Source of the DNA: Mercurialis annua
Taxonomy: Eukaryota > Streptophyta > Magnoliopsida > Malpighiales > Euphorbiaceae
DNA length: 64,000 nucleotides
Assembly (NCBI RefSeq): GCF_937616625.2
Contig: NC_065570.1
Span: forward strand, 40,617,665 to 40,681,664
Direction: 5' to 3'
The notes below the pieces were generated by a model. It worked only from the letters and a program-made list of their open reading frames with translations. It was not told where the DNA came from and did not search any database. The translations under genes and the position numbers were made by a program. Of this stretch, positions 27,470-39,400 are shown one piece after another; position 1 is the first letter of the stretch, and every line of letters begins with the position of its first letter.

Positions 27470-27544
27470 TCGCGCCCGCTACACCTCCATCGCGCCCGTG
27501 ATACATGAATCGCGCCCGTGATTCAGGCATGTCGCGCCCGCGAA
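27470..27544 (-). promoter_or_regulatory. Four phased TCGCG dyads, Element 2 3' LTR
   Basis: TCGCGCCCGC/TGA-type dyads begin at 27470, 27490, 27510 and 27532 (intervals 20, 20, 22). There are 28 bases between the TATA-like box (27434-27441, TATTTAAA on the minus strand) and the first dyad. The layout is identical to the partner LTR and to the 5' LTR of Element 1. Confidence 0.6.
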
Positions 27545-27943
27545 ATGCTATTGCCTCCGATGAAAAATTGAGATTTTGAAATTGAAATCGAAAACGTTCT
27601 AAACTCCGAGACTACTCCTAATACATCTTAAAACACATTTTAAAAGGTTTATAACCTACGAATCACGATTCTAAGTGGCCGAACCACTCAAATGAACCCA
27701 AGGTACCGTTTTGGTTTAATGGAACGAGTTAGAAAAATACGGGGTGTTACATTCTCCCCAATTTAAAAACAAAATCGTCCTCGATTTTACAACAATAAAA
27801 CTAAGCAACAACTCACATAAACACACCAAAGTAATGCACATAATGCAATGCCCAAAGTATCAAATACCAAAGTAACACATAAAATGAACACATAACCCAA
27901 GGTACTAACAAAGCATAAAAGCAAGTAACAAATTCAGCATACC

Positions 27944-29445
27944 TCAAGGATAGAGGAAAGGATAACAGTTCCTCATGTCGGATTCTGTCTCCCAAGTGGA
28001 CTCTTCTACAGAGCGATTCTGCCACAGAACCTTGACCATTGGAATCTCCTTGTTCCGCAACTTACGCACCTGCGTGTCGACAATCTCAAAAGGCTGCTCT
28101 TCATAAGACAGCTCTTGGTCAATCTCAACACTCTATGGTACCATCACTTAAGGATCGGAAACGCACTTCCGTAACATCAAAATATGGAACACTTGATGCA
28201 CCAAAGACATGTCTGGCGGCAACGCCAAACGATAAGCAACTGCTCCAACTCTCTTCGTAATCTCATACGGACCAATGAACCTCGGTGCTAACCTCCCCTT
28301 AACACCAAAACGCCAACGCCTTTCATAGGCGAAACCTGAAGAAATACGTAGTCGCCAACCTGAAACTCTAAATCCTTCCACTTATGATCAGCATAACTCT
28401 TGTGCCGACTAAAAGCAGTCTCAAGCCTACGCTTGATCAAAGATACCTTCTCAGAGGTAATCTGAATGATCTCAACTCCAGAAAGTTTACGCTCGCCGAC
28501 CTCTTCCCAACAAATAGGAGATTGACACTTGCGCCCATACAAAGCCTCAAAAGGTGCCATTTCAATAATATCGTGATAACTGTTATTGTAGGAAAACTCA
28601 ATCAAAGGCAAATGAGTATCCCAGCTACCCTGAAAATCCAGGACACACATCCTGAGCATATCCTCCAAAGTCTGAATCGTCCTCTCAGAATGACCGTCAA
28701 TCTGAGGATGAAATGTAGTACTTAAATCTAACCTCGAACCCAAATATTCCTGCAATGCCTTCCAAAACTGAGAGGTGAAAATCGAACCTCTGTCTGAAAC
28801 TATCGACATTGGTACACCATGGAGACTAGCAATCCGATCGATGTACAAATGTGCCAACTTCGAAGCCTGATAAGTAACCTTAATCGGTAAGAAGTGAGTT
28901 GACTTGGTCAAACGGTCAATAATAACCCAAATCGAATTATACCCCTGTCGGGTACGTGGCAACCCAACCACGAAATCCATAGCAATACTCTCCCATTTCC
29001 ACTCTGGAATAGGTAGCGGCTGCATATATCCAAACGGCCTCTGATGTTCCAACTTTACCTGCTGGCAAGTCAAACACTTAGACACAAACTCTGCAACATC
29101 TTTTTTCATTTCGCTCCACCAGTACGTACCCTTGAGATCATGATACATCTTGGTAGAACCCGGATGAACACTGTAAGTTGACTTGTGTGCTTCCTCCAGA
29201 ATCTGGTCTCTCAAGTCATCCGAATCCGGAACACACATTCGAGAACCGTACTTGAAAACTCCATCCGCCATAACAAACTCAAAATTCCCATCCATAATCC
29301 GTTTCAATTGTGGATCCTCAGCTTGTGAAGCTTTGATCCTATCAATCAAAACCGCTTGCACTTGCAACTGTGCCAACAAACAACCCCTATGTGAAACCTG
29401 AAAACCGAATCCCAAAGCAAACAAACTATGCCACTCACGAACCAT
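27944..29445 (-). pseudogene. Element 2 integrase and chromodomain (integrase core open)
   Basis: An open frame of 385 residues (29445-28288) carries the whole integrase core. The zinc finger is H94, H102, C124 and C127 (CLTCQQ). The catalytic triad is D157 (AMDFVVG), D218 (VSDRGS) and E254 (HSERTIQ), with exactly 35 residues between the last two, the D,D35E signature. Downstream, the GPYEI barrel (28148-28381) is in another frame, with a frameshift near 28320. The chromodomain (VKVLWQNRSVEESTWE, about 27960-28036) ends at a TGA at 27944-27946. Integrase inserts the cDNA; the chromodomain is thought to steer it. This is the best-preserved enzyme among the three chromoviral copies, but nothing upstream could deliver it by normal polyprotein expression. 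Confidence 0.88.
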
Positions 29446-29479
29446 GGGTCTCCGCCCAACCTAAGAAATATGGGCCAAA

Positions 29480-30884
29480 CTGCCCAAAGACTTGCGACTC
29501 AACGCATCGGCTACCATATTAGCCTTACCCGGATTGTACTAAATAGAACAATCGTAGTCCTTTAGTAACTCCAACCATCTCCGCTGCCTCAGATTCAACT
29601 CACGTTGATAAAAAATGTACTTCAGACTCTTATGATCAGTAAATATCTTGCAAGTCGCACCGTAAAAATAATGCCTCCAAATCTTAAGAGCAAAAACCAC
29701 AGCTGCCAACTCTAGATCATGAGTAGGATAATTCACCTCATGCTTCTTCAGCTGGCGAGAAGCATAGGCAATCACCTTACCCTGTTGCATCAGAATGCAA
29801 CCCAAGCCAATACGAGAAGCATCACAATACACCGTGAACCCCTCAATGCCAAATGGCAAAGCCAACACAAGAGCGGTAGTCAAAATCTCTTTGAGCTTCT
29901 CAAATCTCGCCTCGCACTTGTCAGTCCACTCAAACTTAACACACTTCTGTGTTAGTTTAGTCAACGGTGCAGATATTTTGGAGAAATCATGCACCAACCA
30001 ACGATAGTAGCCAGCTAACCCAAGAAAGCTTTTGATCTCGGTAACTGACCTCAGTCTCTGTCAATCCATAACCGCCTCAATATTTTTTGGATCAACCTTG
30101 ATCCCATCCTTCGACACCACGTGTCCTAAGAAGGTAACCTTATCCAACCATAATTCACACTTCGAGAACTTAACATACAGTTGATGCTCACTCAAAGTCT
30201 GCAGTATCGTCCTCAAGTGAAAAGCATGCTCCTCCTCACTCTGAGAGTAAATCAGTATGTCACCAATAAACACGATAAAGAACTGATCCATAAACGGCTT
30301 GAATACCGATTCATCATATCCGTAAACGCTGCTGGTGCGTTAGTTAACCAAAATGACATGACCAAAAACTCAAAATGCCCATAACGCGTTTTGAAAGCAG
30401 TCTTAGGCACATCGACATTCTAAATCCGAATTTGATGATACCCGGATCTCAAGTCAATTTTTAAAAAACACTTAGCACCTTGCAACTGGTCAAACAAATC
30501 ATCAATGCGAGGAAGAGGGTATCTGTTCTTGACAGTAACCTTGTTCAGCTTTCTGTAGTCAATACAAAGCCAAAAAGAACCATCCTTCTTGTTGACAAAC
30601 AACACAGGAGCACCCCACGGAGAAATACTCGGTCTGATAATACCACTATCCAGCAATTCTTGTAACTGTTCTTTCAGCTCTTTCTACTCTGCAGGAGCCA
30701 TCCGATACGGAGGTATCGAAATAGGAGTTGTTGCAGGAGTAACATTGATACAGAACTCAATGTCACGATCAGGTGGTAATCCAGGTAACTCCTCTAGAAC
30801 CACATCAGTGAACTCATTCACTATCGAAACATTATGCACATCACCACTGACAGCCTCTAAGTCTCGAACCACCGCTAGAAAACC
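29480..30884 (-). pseudogene. Element 2 reverse transcriptase and RNase H, broken
   Basis: The frame is split into fragments 30684-30872, 30420-30656, 30061-30291 and 29539-29997. Conserved RT blocks are visible: [29 protein letters not shown] and [10 protein letters not shown]. The active-site box reads [10 protein letters not shown], so one of the two catalytic aspartates is glycine. RNase H keeps VYCDAS and [16 protein letters not shown] stop ends the RNase H fragment at DYDCSI. Confidence 0.87.
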
Positions 30885-31364
30885 CTAGCAACCCTTGCCC
30901 ATCATGCGCTTGGCCTTGATCGCTGAAATGAGATTCTTAGGTGTCTCCGCCTTCTCCCCTTGGAAAGAAAAAGGTACATCACCAGGAATCCCAAACACAA
31001 CCGACTTCCCTCGACAGTCGATAGAAGCAAAATGGCGTGAAAGCCAATCCATCCCTAAGATAACATCAAAAGATAACACGTCAAGTACAATCAAATCATC
31101 TCTAAGATCCCTACCATGTATAATCACAGAACAAGACGGATAGACCAGATCCACCACAACAAAATCAAACAAAGGTGTAGATACAGATAAAGGCTCTAAC
31201 AACCTAGATGGTGTCACACTCAACTTAGCAGCAATACTCGAAGAAACAAAAGAGTGATTTGCACCCGCATCAAACAAAACCACTGCATCTACAAAAGAAA
31301 TCAGGATTGTACCTTGCACCACGGCGTTTGATGCACGAGCATCGTGAGGAGTCAAAGCAAACAC
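30885..31364 (-). pseudogene. Element 2 aspartic protease
   Basis: A 159-residue open frame holds the protease: catalytic loop VLFDAGANHSFVS at about 31240-31285, then [11 protein letters not shown] and the [26 protein letters not shown] linker towards RT. A TAG in place of a codon near 30885 separates it from RT (GKGC-stop; Element 3 reads on through GKGCHAF). The protease domain itself looks uninterrupted. Confidence 0.82.
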
Positions 31365-31499
31365 TCTAGCATGACCCTATCCCTACTGCGGTGCCTGAGC
31401 AGAACTGAAACTACCCGAACCTCTACCACTGTTACCACGACCACCAAAACCACGTCCTCCTGAGCCACGGCCCTGCTAGCCACCAAATGAAACGACATG

Positions 31500-32826
31500 T
31501 TGAGAATACCATGCCGAAGGAGTAAAAGCAGTCCTCTGCTGCTTAAAAGACGGTTAAACAACACTAGCCAACGACAACTGCTTCCCAGATGTCGGACACT
31601 CTCTCGCAAAATGGCCCGGTTGGCCACAAGCATAGCAACTACCCGCTGCTACCGTACAAACTCCAAAGTGCCTGCGCCTGCAGTTCTGACAAAAAGGAAC
31701 ACTGGATGTTCCACTGCTACAACGCCCAAAACTACAGCTACCACCACTGTAACTAGAACTTTGGGAATACGGCTGATATCCCCTCCGCTCACCCCCTTTC
31801 TTACTCATGTACTAGGAAGACTTGTACTGATAGCTGCTGCTACCAATCTGGTGCCCACTACTCTGAACAACACCACATGCCTTCTTGGTTTTAGGCATCT
31901 TACCAAAGTGCATTAAAATACTCTCAATCCGACGAGTACAGTCCACCCAACACTAAACTCCTTGTGTGTCTCAGTCAGAAGACTCACAAACTCAGCGCCT
32001 AAACCTTTCACGTACCTGTCGTTCACCATTTGCTGTTAAGTCTGCAGATCCGGGGCAAAGCGACTCAGCCTTACAAACTCAGTCGTATACTCATGTATCG
32101 ACCTATCCCCCTGTTCAAAACTAGCAATCTGTCACGGTGACCTTCTGTCACTGAAAAAGGCAAGTAGAAATCTCTGAATCTAGTCACAAACTCTCCCCAA
32201 GAAATAGAAGCCATATCAATACAAATTTCCCTTCGAAACCAGTCATTTGCAGGACCCCTCAAGGACATCTCCACTAGCATAACTGTTTGTCTGTCAGAAG
32301 CCTGCAATCTCTGAGCATTCCTCTTAATCTCCTCCAGAAAGTCTAGGGCATCACCGTCGCCCGCAAACTCAGTCGGCTTCAGCCTCGAATAAGCCAACAA
32401 GAAATCTCTGTTAGTGATTCCCACACCACCAACCGCAACACCACCTGCCTGTGGTACCTGCTGCTGTACAAACTGCCCCAGCATAGCATACTGGTTCTGC
32501 ATGGCGATCTGCCCCGCCTGCAGTTGCACCAGATTATCCTGAAGTGCAGCGATCCCAGCTAGAAATGTCATGAAATCAAACAGATCCATAGGAGCTTGTG
32601 GTACACCTGGTGCCTGAACGCGTACATCACCACGTGCCCTACCTCTGCCTCTAGTAGCCTGACCTCTGCCACCCCATCCTCTGCCAGCTTGACCTCTGCC
32701 AGCCTGACCTCCGCCTGCACGTCCTCTACCAGCTTGAACTACAGGTTCATGCTGATCTACCTTAATAGACATGGCATCATCAGCCTCAGCATTAGCCTGA
32801 GCTGCAGCATGCCCACGAGTATTCAT
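31500..32826 (-). pseudogene. Element 2 Gag, frameshifted
   Basis: The start chosen is the ATG at 32824-32826 (MNTRGHAAAQ), the homologue of the starts in Elements 1 and 3; the frame is open further upstream but without homology. Residues about 40-90 are RG-rich (GRGRAGGGQAGRGQ type), then comes the capsid-like domain with GDALDFLEEIKRNAQ and GPANDWFRREI. The frame breaks at about 32110 (GIGRYMS replaces GDRSVHEY) and resumes in the fragment 31554-31808 with a complete CCHC knuckle (CYACGQPGHFAREC). Gag packages the RNA in the cytoplasm. Confidence 0.84.
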
Positions 32827-33165
32827 TTCTAAGAATGAAACAACAACCTTTAACAAAGCTACAAGGCAGCACCCGAAGTATATCTTAAATAAAGCACAAA
32901 ATCTAACAATTCACCCAAAGTAATAACGATAAAATAATTCGAATAAAGCATAAAATTTCCAAAGTAAAACATCAATAAAACATAAGACCGACACAAAAAC
33001 TCCTAAAGGTGGAGGTAGAAAGTTTTGAAAACAAATGATGACGTTGCAAAAGATAAGACTTGAATCCTATATTCTGCAGTAGATCGTAAGACACAACCAC
33101 ATATAACATGCTTTGAAGCGGTAAACACATAACATACAAACTTTTGGCCTTAGTTCGAAACTAAA

Positions 33166-33177
33166 GCTCTGATACCA
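33166..33177 (-). other. Primer-binding site of Element 2
   Basis: The minus strand reads TGGTATCAGAGC four bases inside the 5' LTR. This is the standard plant primer site for initiator tRNA-Met. Confidence 0.9.
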
Positions 33178-33181
33178 ACTT

Positions 33182-35998
33182 TGTCACGACCCAATTTCAT
33201 GGATCGCGACCGGCGCTAGGGTATGGGTATGGTTGTACCAAAACCCGTAGCAAGCCTCGCGGATAACATACATTCAATAGAAACCTGCAAGAAAACAAAT
33301 GCTCGGGGGCAACCGAGACATCACCCTAAGCCTAACAACTTATATAGCAGTTCTAATATAATAACTTGATAGCAAATCGAAACTATGAAACATGCCTCAC
33401 AAATAAATAAATGTAACATGCCAAAGTATAATAATATAAAAGTCATACCACTACGACAAACCAAATTATAATAATAGAGACAACTAGTTCTACAGCGGTC
33501 TAAGAGGTAAAACAATTAACTAGTCTAATAACATAAAAAGACCTCCGAGGAATCAAAAGATCGGAGATGACCAACGCTCTCAAAATCAAAAGCCTGGAAA
33601 AATTTGGAAAACAACGGGGTCAGATATTCTGAGATGAGTTCATAATGCTATTTACATTTATTAAGTTTAAAACCCTTTAAAACAAATCCTTTTATACTAA
33701 TATTTATTTGATTATGGAAAACAGTATTGAAATGAAATCCCAAAGTATTTAACCCAAAGTACTATCCAAAGTAGATGGGAACAAATCCTCATCGATTCCC
33801 AAAGTAGGCCTGACATTGGTCATCCAATCCCAAAGTACTTACCGGTGCACGCAGTGTCGATACAAGCCTATCGAGTAGCTCGTTTCAATCCAGATCCATA
33901 AACCTTAAAACAGTTCATAAACATTTGATATGCTAAAATAATGTGCGGTACTTAATAAAGCGGTAAATAACACTATAAACTCACTGCTTGCTTATCCACG
34001 TGAATCTTGGCAAACAGTTAACCCTGCGTAGACTCCGAAGCACGAGAAGTCGACGGATCTAAAACATTATATAAGTCAAAATCCAAACAACCCCTAACTC
34101 TAAGAATACTAAACTCCACAGAGGACTAGCATTTCAAAACACAAACAAAGAATCAAACAAGGTAACCAAAGTACAGCCAAAGTATCCATACAACCAATTA
34201 ACAAATAAGGTAAGTTAAGCTTAGGTGACTTCTTATCTTTTAAAATGAAACCAAGGTACTTAAATACTTATATAGTCTTTTCAAAACAATTACAGTTCCC
34301 AAAGTAGTGTGTTAGCCTTACTGCAGTATAGCTCAACACAACATGTCGGGAGACCATGTCTAACCCGACCCATCCATAAACCAAAGTTAAAAACCAAAGT
34401 CTTAAATAAAACCTTAAATGAAACCAAAGTTATTTTAAATAAGAACTCATACCCTAACTTAATAATGCCATGAAACAATAGAAAACAACAATCCAAATAA
34501 GCTTTCCATCATTTGACAAGTAACACCCAAGGTACACTTAACATTCCACCTTAAATAAAATCAATAAGATTCGATATCTTTAAGTATCAACTTGAAACTA
34601 AAATAGTTCAATCAACACATAACAAACCATATAATCCTTTCATGCCTTATAACTCATTTAACCAATGTTAAACACAACTTAGAATAAGACTAACATCCTT
34701 TAAATATGCTTAAACCACATTTTAAACAAAGTATGAATCACTCTTATATTTGATAAAAACCATCTTAAATACGCCTTAAACCTTTGGTCAAAATGTTGGT
34801 TAATCTCTTTAACCCAACCTCACCCAAAGTAGCATCTTAATTACTTAAAATCAACTATAAAGTAATTTCCAGCAAAGTTACTTATTCGAAACAGTGAATT
34901 TAACCTTTGTAAAAACCTTATTTAATCTATGATTTAGCCTTAGCCAATTACTTCAAAACACTCAATGTATTAGTTGCTAGTTATCAACGTATTACCCCTT
35001 TCAAAGAAATTTCCAGATTTTAGTGCATAACCAAAACTGAATTTTAAGTCAAAAACATTAGCCAAACGATACTTCAATCCATACACAAGATCCTTCCAAT
35101 ACACCCAATGTACATTTGATGTCAAAACAACCTAAGATCAACTTTTATGACATTTCTAGATTTTAGAGAATGTCCAAAATAGCGCTTTTAATCCAAAGTT
35201 TTTAACAAATTGATAAACCTTTCATTTGTAGCATCCATTCTCAATTCACCCAAGGTACAGGTGATAAGGACAATCAAATTACAACACTAAATAACATTTA
35301 CAGATTTTAAATCACGGTAAAACATAATTATGAATCGAACCACCCAAATTATTGAATCCAAACTTCATATAACCATCTCAACGCAATCAAAACATGGGAT
35401 TAGAACCACTAACCTCTTGATATAGATTAAGGACAACAATCAAGAGAAAACCCAGAAAATATAGATCTAAAATCAGCTTACGATAAATCCATACGATAGC
35501 TAATGAATTTATAATTGATAGGAATGATAAACATTGGATTAAACCTTAAGGAAAGGATTAGAAGTACTTACAATTGATTAAAATAGGCTTATGAATGATA
35601 GAGAATGACTAAGAGAAGTGCTATTACCGTTTTAGGATTTTAGAGAAAGTGTAATATCAATTTAGGTCGAATTAGGTGAGTTTAAATAGAAATCAGCGAA
35701 CTGAACAATGCACACGTCGCGCTCGTTACACCATCATCGCGCCCGTGATACATGAATCGCGCCCGCGATTCAGGCATGTCGCGCCCGCGAAATGCTACTA
35801 CCTCCGATGAAAAATTGAGATTTTGAAATTGAAATCGAAAACGTTCCAAACTCCGAGACTACACCTAATACATCTTAAAACACATTTTAAAAGGTTTTTA
35901 ACCTATGAATCATGATTCTAAGTGGTCGAACCACTCACACGAACCTAAGGTACCGTTTAGGCTTAACGGAACAAGTTAGAAAAATACGGGGTGTTACA
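33182..35998 (-). repeat. 5' LTR of Element 2
   Basis: Uninterrupted 2,817-bp LTR from TGTCACGACC to GGGGTGTTACA. TCGCG dyads begin at 35717, 35737, 35757 and 35779, and the TATA-like box is at 35681-35688. It supplies the empty-site sequence that proves the Mutator-like insertion in the partner. Confidence 0.93.
35681..35790 (-). promoter_or_regulatory. Phased dyads plus TATA-like box, Element 2 5' LTR
   Basis: The TATA-like box (35681-35688) is followed, after 28 bases, by TCGCG dyads at 35717, 35737, 35757 and 35779. In the element's own orientation the dyads stand upstream of the box. Because this is the 5' LTR it would drive the genomic RNA if active. Confidence 0.6.
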
Positions 35999-36196
35999 CT
36001 AATTATACTGAATAAACCTCATATCTATCATGCATAATCCGACTTCGTATAATACAATCAAAATATTAAACTAAGATTGAAATATAACATAATAATATTC
36101 AATGCATCCACATCCTAAAAACACAGAACAACAATTTATAAAAATAATATGGAAAGTAAATAGCAAACTCACGACTTGCTATCCCAAAATAATATA
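35999..36196 (-). repeat. Outer LTR-F, piece 3 of 4
   Basis: Resumes LTR-F after Element 2. The AGTAAATAGCAAACTCACGACTTGCTATCC segment corresponds to AGTAAAATATACTCACAGTATGTTTATCC in the solo LTR and to a similar block in LTR-B at 15298. It ends at ATATA, the likely target duplication of Element 3. Confidence 0.65.
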
Positions 36197-36736
36197 AACC
36201 CGTAGATTTTTAAATAATTATACCCAAAGTAATTTAAAATATTATAAACAATTATATTATTAAATTGCCAAAATATTAGTCGAATTAAACCCGTAGATTA
36301 CAATTAAAATTTAATTAATAAATGTCAAATATAATTAGTTAACAAATTAACCTAAGTAGCTAATTTATTCACTCATAATAAATTAGTGATCAAAAGATCC
36401 TTTTAGCCCAAAGTAATTCCAACCAAGCCAATCATGCATAGCCACCTACACCTTCTTCTCCAATTCATAACTCAAGCAATCCCATCATTCAACAATCTGC
36501 AGAAACCGAACACCCTAACTCCAAGCTATGAATTCAAAGTAAAATCTCACAACCATTTCCTCTACAATCTATTGTTTTAGCAATCATTAATCATCTACTT
36601 AAACAATCAAGAAGAATCCAAAATAAGGGATTATAAATCAAATTTTTTTAGAACTCACGAAGAATGGAAATTAAAAGAGAAATCCATCGTTTTGAATTTA
36701 ATGATCCCAAAGATCAAAACACAGGAGTCTACAACC

Positions 36737-36744
36737 TTTATATG
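36737..36744 (-). promoter_or_regulatory. TATA-like box in Element 3 3' LTR
   Basis: The minus strand reads CATATAAAGG. The partner LTR has CACATAAAGG (about 45150). It is a candidate core promoter; another AT box (TTTTAAAA near 37340) lies closer to the palindrome cluster and is conserved in both LTRs. Confidence 0.35.
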
Positions 36745-37400
36745 CCATAATCAAAACCTAAAAAGAACAAAATCATAGCTAATAGCCTTAATGAGTTCGG
36801 CAGAAACAATCAAACAAATAGAACCAAATAGCACGTGAAAAACGATAAAACGGCATCGATTGTTACGGGTTCGTTTACGTACCATTTAACGAACGAAAGG
36901 TGTAGAAACGTAGATGTGTGAGTCTACTTTCACGGGAAATAAACGAAATTGATTTCGACCTCTGAACGGGTGTGGAATGAATTAAATTTCAGAGAGGTCG
37001 ATTAAACTTAAAACAGAAATTTCCAGAAAACGGTAAAACGGCGGCGATTGGTACGGGTTCGTTTACGTACCGTTTGACGAAACAAAAATTGGAATTTATA
37101 GATACGCGAGTCTTCTATCTTTGGAAGGAAGCGGAACCTATTTCGGTTCTGAAACGAGAGAGCAATCAGTGATGAACGGAGATGTCGTTTTTGAACAAAA
37201 ACTGAAATTTGAAACAAACTTACCGATTATTTTTCACCAACTTGGAGGCAATTATTAGCGATTTCTCTCAAGGAAAAACGAGGAAGATGGCGGCTAGGTT
37301 TAGTATGAAGTGTGGTGAGTATTTTTGATTTGGAGAGCGTTTTAAAAACGCGAATGGATTGAGATAAATCAGGGGGCGAAATTACCCCCATGCATTCCCG

Positions 37401-37612
37401 CAGCAGGTCTCGAACGAGACCTGCTGAGTTTGAAAAGGTCTCGTACGAGACCTGTGGGTCTCGAACGAGACCTGCTAAAAAAAACGCAGGTCTCGTACGA
37501 GACCTACATTTCCCGTACGAGACCAGGTCTCGTTTGAACTTGGTTCAACGAGACCAGGTCTCGTTTGAACTTGGTTCAACGAGACCTGGTCCAACCAATT
37601 TTGGTTGGACCG
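37401..37612 (-). promoter_or_regulatory. Palindrome cluster in Element 3 3' LTR
   Basis: A dense set of dyads: CAGCAGGTCTCG-AA-CGAGACCTGCTG centred at 37413.5, then GGTCTCG(T/A)ACGAGACC at centres 37444.5, 37464.5, 37496.5 and a weaker one at 37516.5. Two imperfect inverted repeats (GGTCTCGTTTGAAC with GTTCAACGAGACC) and CCAACCA-TGGTTGG follow. Centre distances are 31, 20, 32 and 20 bp, near whole helical turns. Located about 190-400 bp into the LTR in element orientation. Confidence 0.7.
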
Positions 37613-37916
37613 AAACCCAACCCGGATTAATTAATTTATTTATTTATTTTTATACATTTTCGAAACCCGGACTTTAATTAACCCCTTTCGAAACCCGGAA
37701 TAGAATTAAACCATTTTCGAATCCAATCACAAAACAAGTTATTAAAATGTTACCGGAACTCGCAACTTAAATTTTTAAAATTTTACGGGATATTACATTC
37801 TCCCCAACTTATTAAAAAATCGTCCTCGAATTTAACACAATAAACACATAGCACAAAAAAAAACACAAACTACCACTAAGATTCTTAAAAATCAGATAAC
37901 AATCAATTTCCTTACC

Positions 37917-39400
37917 TCAAGGAAATAGAAAAGGATAGCGATTCCGCATATCCAACTCGGTCTCCCACGTGCACTCCTCAACAGAATGGTTCCGCCATAA
38001 AACCTTGACCATCGAAAATCTCCTTGTTCCGTAACTTACGAACCTGCGTATCAACAATTTCGACAGGCTGCTCCTCGTAAGATAACTCATGGTCAATCTC
38101 AACACTCTGCGGTACTATCACGTGAGAAGGATCAGAAATACACTTCCTCAATATGGAAATGTGAAACACTGGGTGAACCAACGACATATCTGGTGGCAAA
38201 GCTAACTTGTACGCCACTGCTATAATACGCTCAATGATCTCATACGGACCAATATACCTCGGTGCTAACTTCTCCTTAACACCAAAACGCACAACGCCCT
38301 TCATAGGCGAAACCCGAAGAAACACGAAATCTCCAACCTGAAACTCCATATCTTTCCTCTTCGGATCAGCATAACTCTTATGCCGACTAAAAGCTGTCTC
38401 CAATCTCCGCTTGATCAATGGTCCGAGAGCTTGCGCTCGCCAACCTCCTCCCAACATATAGGAGATCGACACTTGCGCCCGTACAAAGCCTCATAAGATG
38501 CCATCTCAATACTAGCGTGGTAACTGTTGTTATAGGAAAACTCAATCAAAGGCAAATGAGTATCCCAGCTACCCTGAAAATCCAGAACACACATCCTGAG
38601 CATGTCCTCCAAAGTCTGAATAGTCCTCTTAGACTGAACGTCAGTCTGAGGATGAAAAGCAGTACTGCAATCCAATCTCGTACCCAAAGATTCATGCATC
38701 GCCTTCCAAAACCGAGAGGTGAAAACTGAACTTCTGTCTTAAACTATCGACACCAGTACACCATGGAGACTCACAATCCGATCGATGTACAACTATGCCA
38801 ACTTCGAAGCCTGATAAGTAACCTTGATCGGTAACAAGTGAGCTGACTTGGTCAAACGGTCAACTATCACCCAAATAGAATCATACCCATGTCGGGTACG
38901 TGGCAAACCAACCACAAAATCCGTAGCGATTCGCTCCCATTTCCACTCTGGAATAGGTAGCGGTTGCAGGTATCCAAACGGTCTCTGATGCTCTAACTTT
39001 ACCTGCTGGCAAGTCAAACACTTAGACACAAACTCTACCACATCCTTTTTCATTCCGCTCCACCAGTACGTACCCTTGAGATCATGGTACATCTTGGTAG
39101 AACCCGGATGAACACTGTAAGCTGACTTGTGCACTTCCTCCAGAATCTGGTCTCTCAAACCATCCGAATCCGGAACACACAGTCTAGAACTGTACCTGAG
39201 AACTCCATCTGCCAGAACAAACTCAGAATTCCCATCCAAATGGATCTCATCCATAATCCGTTTCAATTGTGGATCCTCAGCTTGTGAAGCTTTGATCCTA
39301 TCAATTAGAACTGGTTGCACCTGCAACTGTGCCAACAAATAACCCTTCTGCGAAACCTGAAATCCGTATCCCGAAGCTAACAACCCATGCCACTCACAAA
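37917..39400 (-). pseudogene. Element 3 integrase and chromodomain, broken
   Basis: The fragment 38793-39626 carries the RNase H end, the zinc finger ([11 protein letters not shown]) and the first catalytic aspartate ([11 protein letters not shown]). It ends at a TAG in KLA-stop, shared with Element 1. The following part has a stop before DRSS and continues at 38415-38699 with HPQTD...[10 protein letters not shown] deletion next to ERKLS removes about 40 bases relative to Element 2 (near 38418-38430). The barrel (37978-38472) and the chromodomain (VKVLWRNHSVEECTWE, 37917-38105) are separated by a one-base frameshift near 38012, where this copy has an extra A. Confidence 0.87.

Larger units (their letters stand above)
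23283..27751 (-). repeat. 3' LTR of Element 2, interrupted
   Basis: Runs from TGTCACGACC to GGGGTGTTACA. It is interrupted at 24531-26189 by a Mutator-like element that its partner LTR lacks. Four TCGCG dyads start at 27470, 27490, 27510 and 27532, and the TATA-like box is at 27434-27441. Confidence 0.92.
23283..35998 (-). mobile_element. Element 2: chromoviral (Tekay/Del-type) Ty3/gypsy retrotransposon, degenerate
   Basis: Complete minus-strand element: 5' LTR 33182-35998 (2,817 bp), primer-binding site 33166-33177, coding region 32826 down to 27944, polypurine tract from 27752, and 3' LTR 23283-27751 (2,819 bp once the inserted Mutator-like element and its duplicated site are removed). The flanks are CTAAC (23278-23282) and CTAAT (35999-36003), a target duplication with one mismatch. 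About 13 differences in the first 200 aligned LTR bases make it younger than Element 1. The coding region has frameshifts in Gag, protease and RT, but the integrase is one long open frame. Confidence 0.92.
36197..37797 (-). repeat. 3' LTR of Element 3, truncated
   Basis: Matches 44628-46171 of the partner LTR closely, including the closing TTTTACGGGATATTACA. The part that should carry the TGTCACGACC end is missing. The AACCCGTAGATT at the breakpoint is also present inside both LTRs (36287 and 44702 areas), so recombination between short repeats is a plausible cause. Confidence 0.75.

Noticed and set aside
37401..37590. Clustered GGTCTC sites as a cloning or vector artefact
   Set aside because: The same cluster is present, with independent substitutions and one missing unit, in the other LTR of Element 3 8 kb away, and is embedded in ordinary LTR sequence.
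37390..37677. 95-codon plus-strand frame rich in arginine and threonine
   Set aside because: It is the translation of the GGTCTCG palindrome cluster in the LTR; repetition explains the apparent protein.
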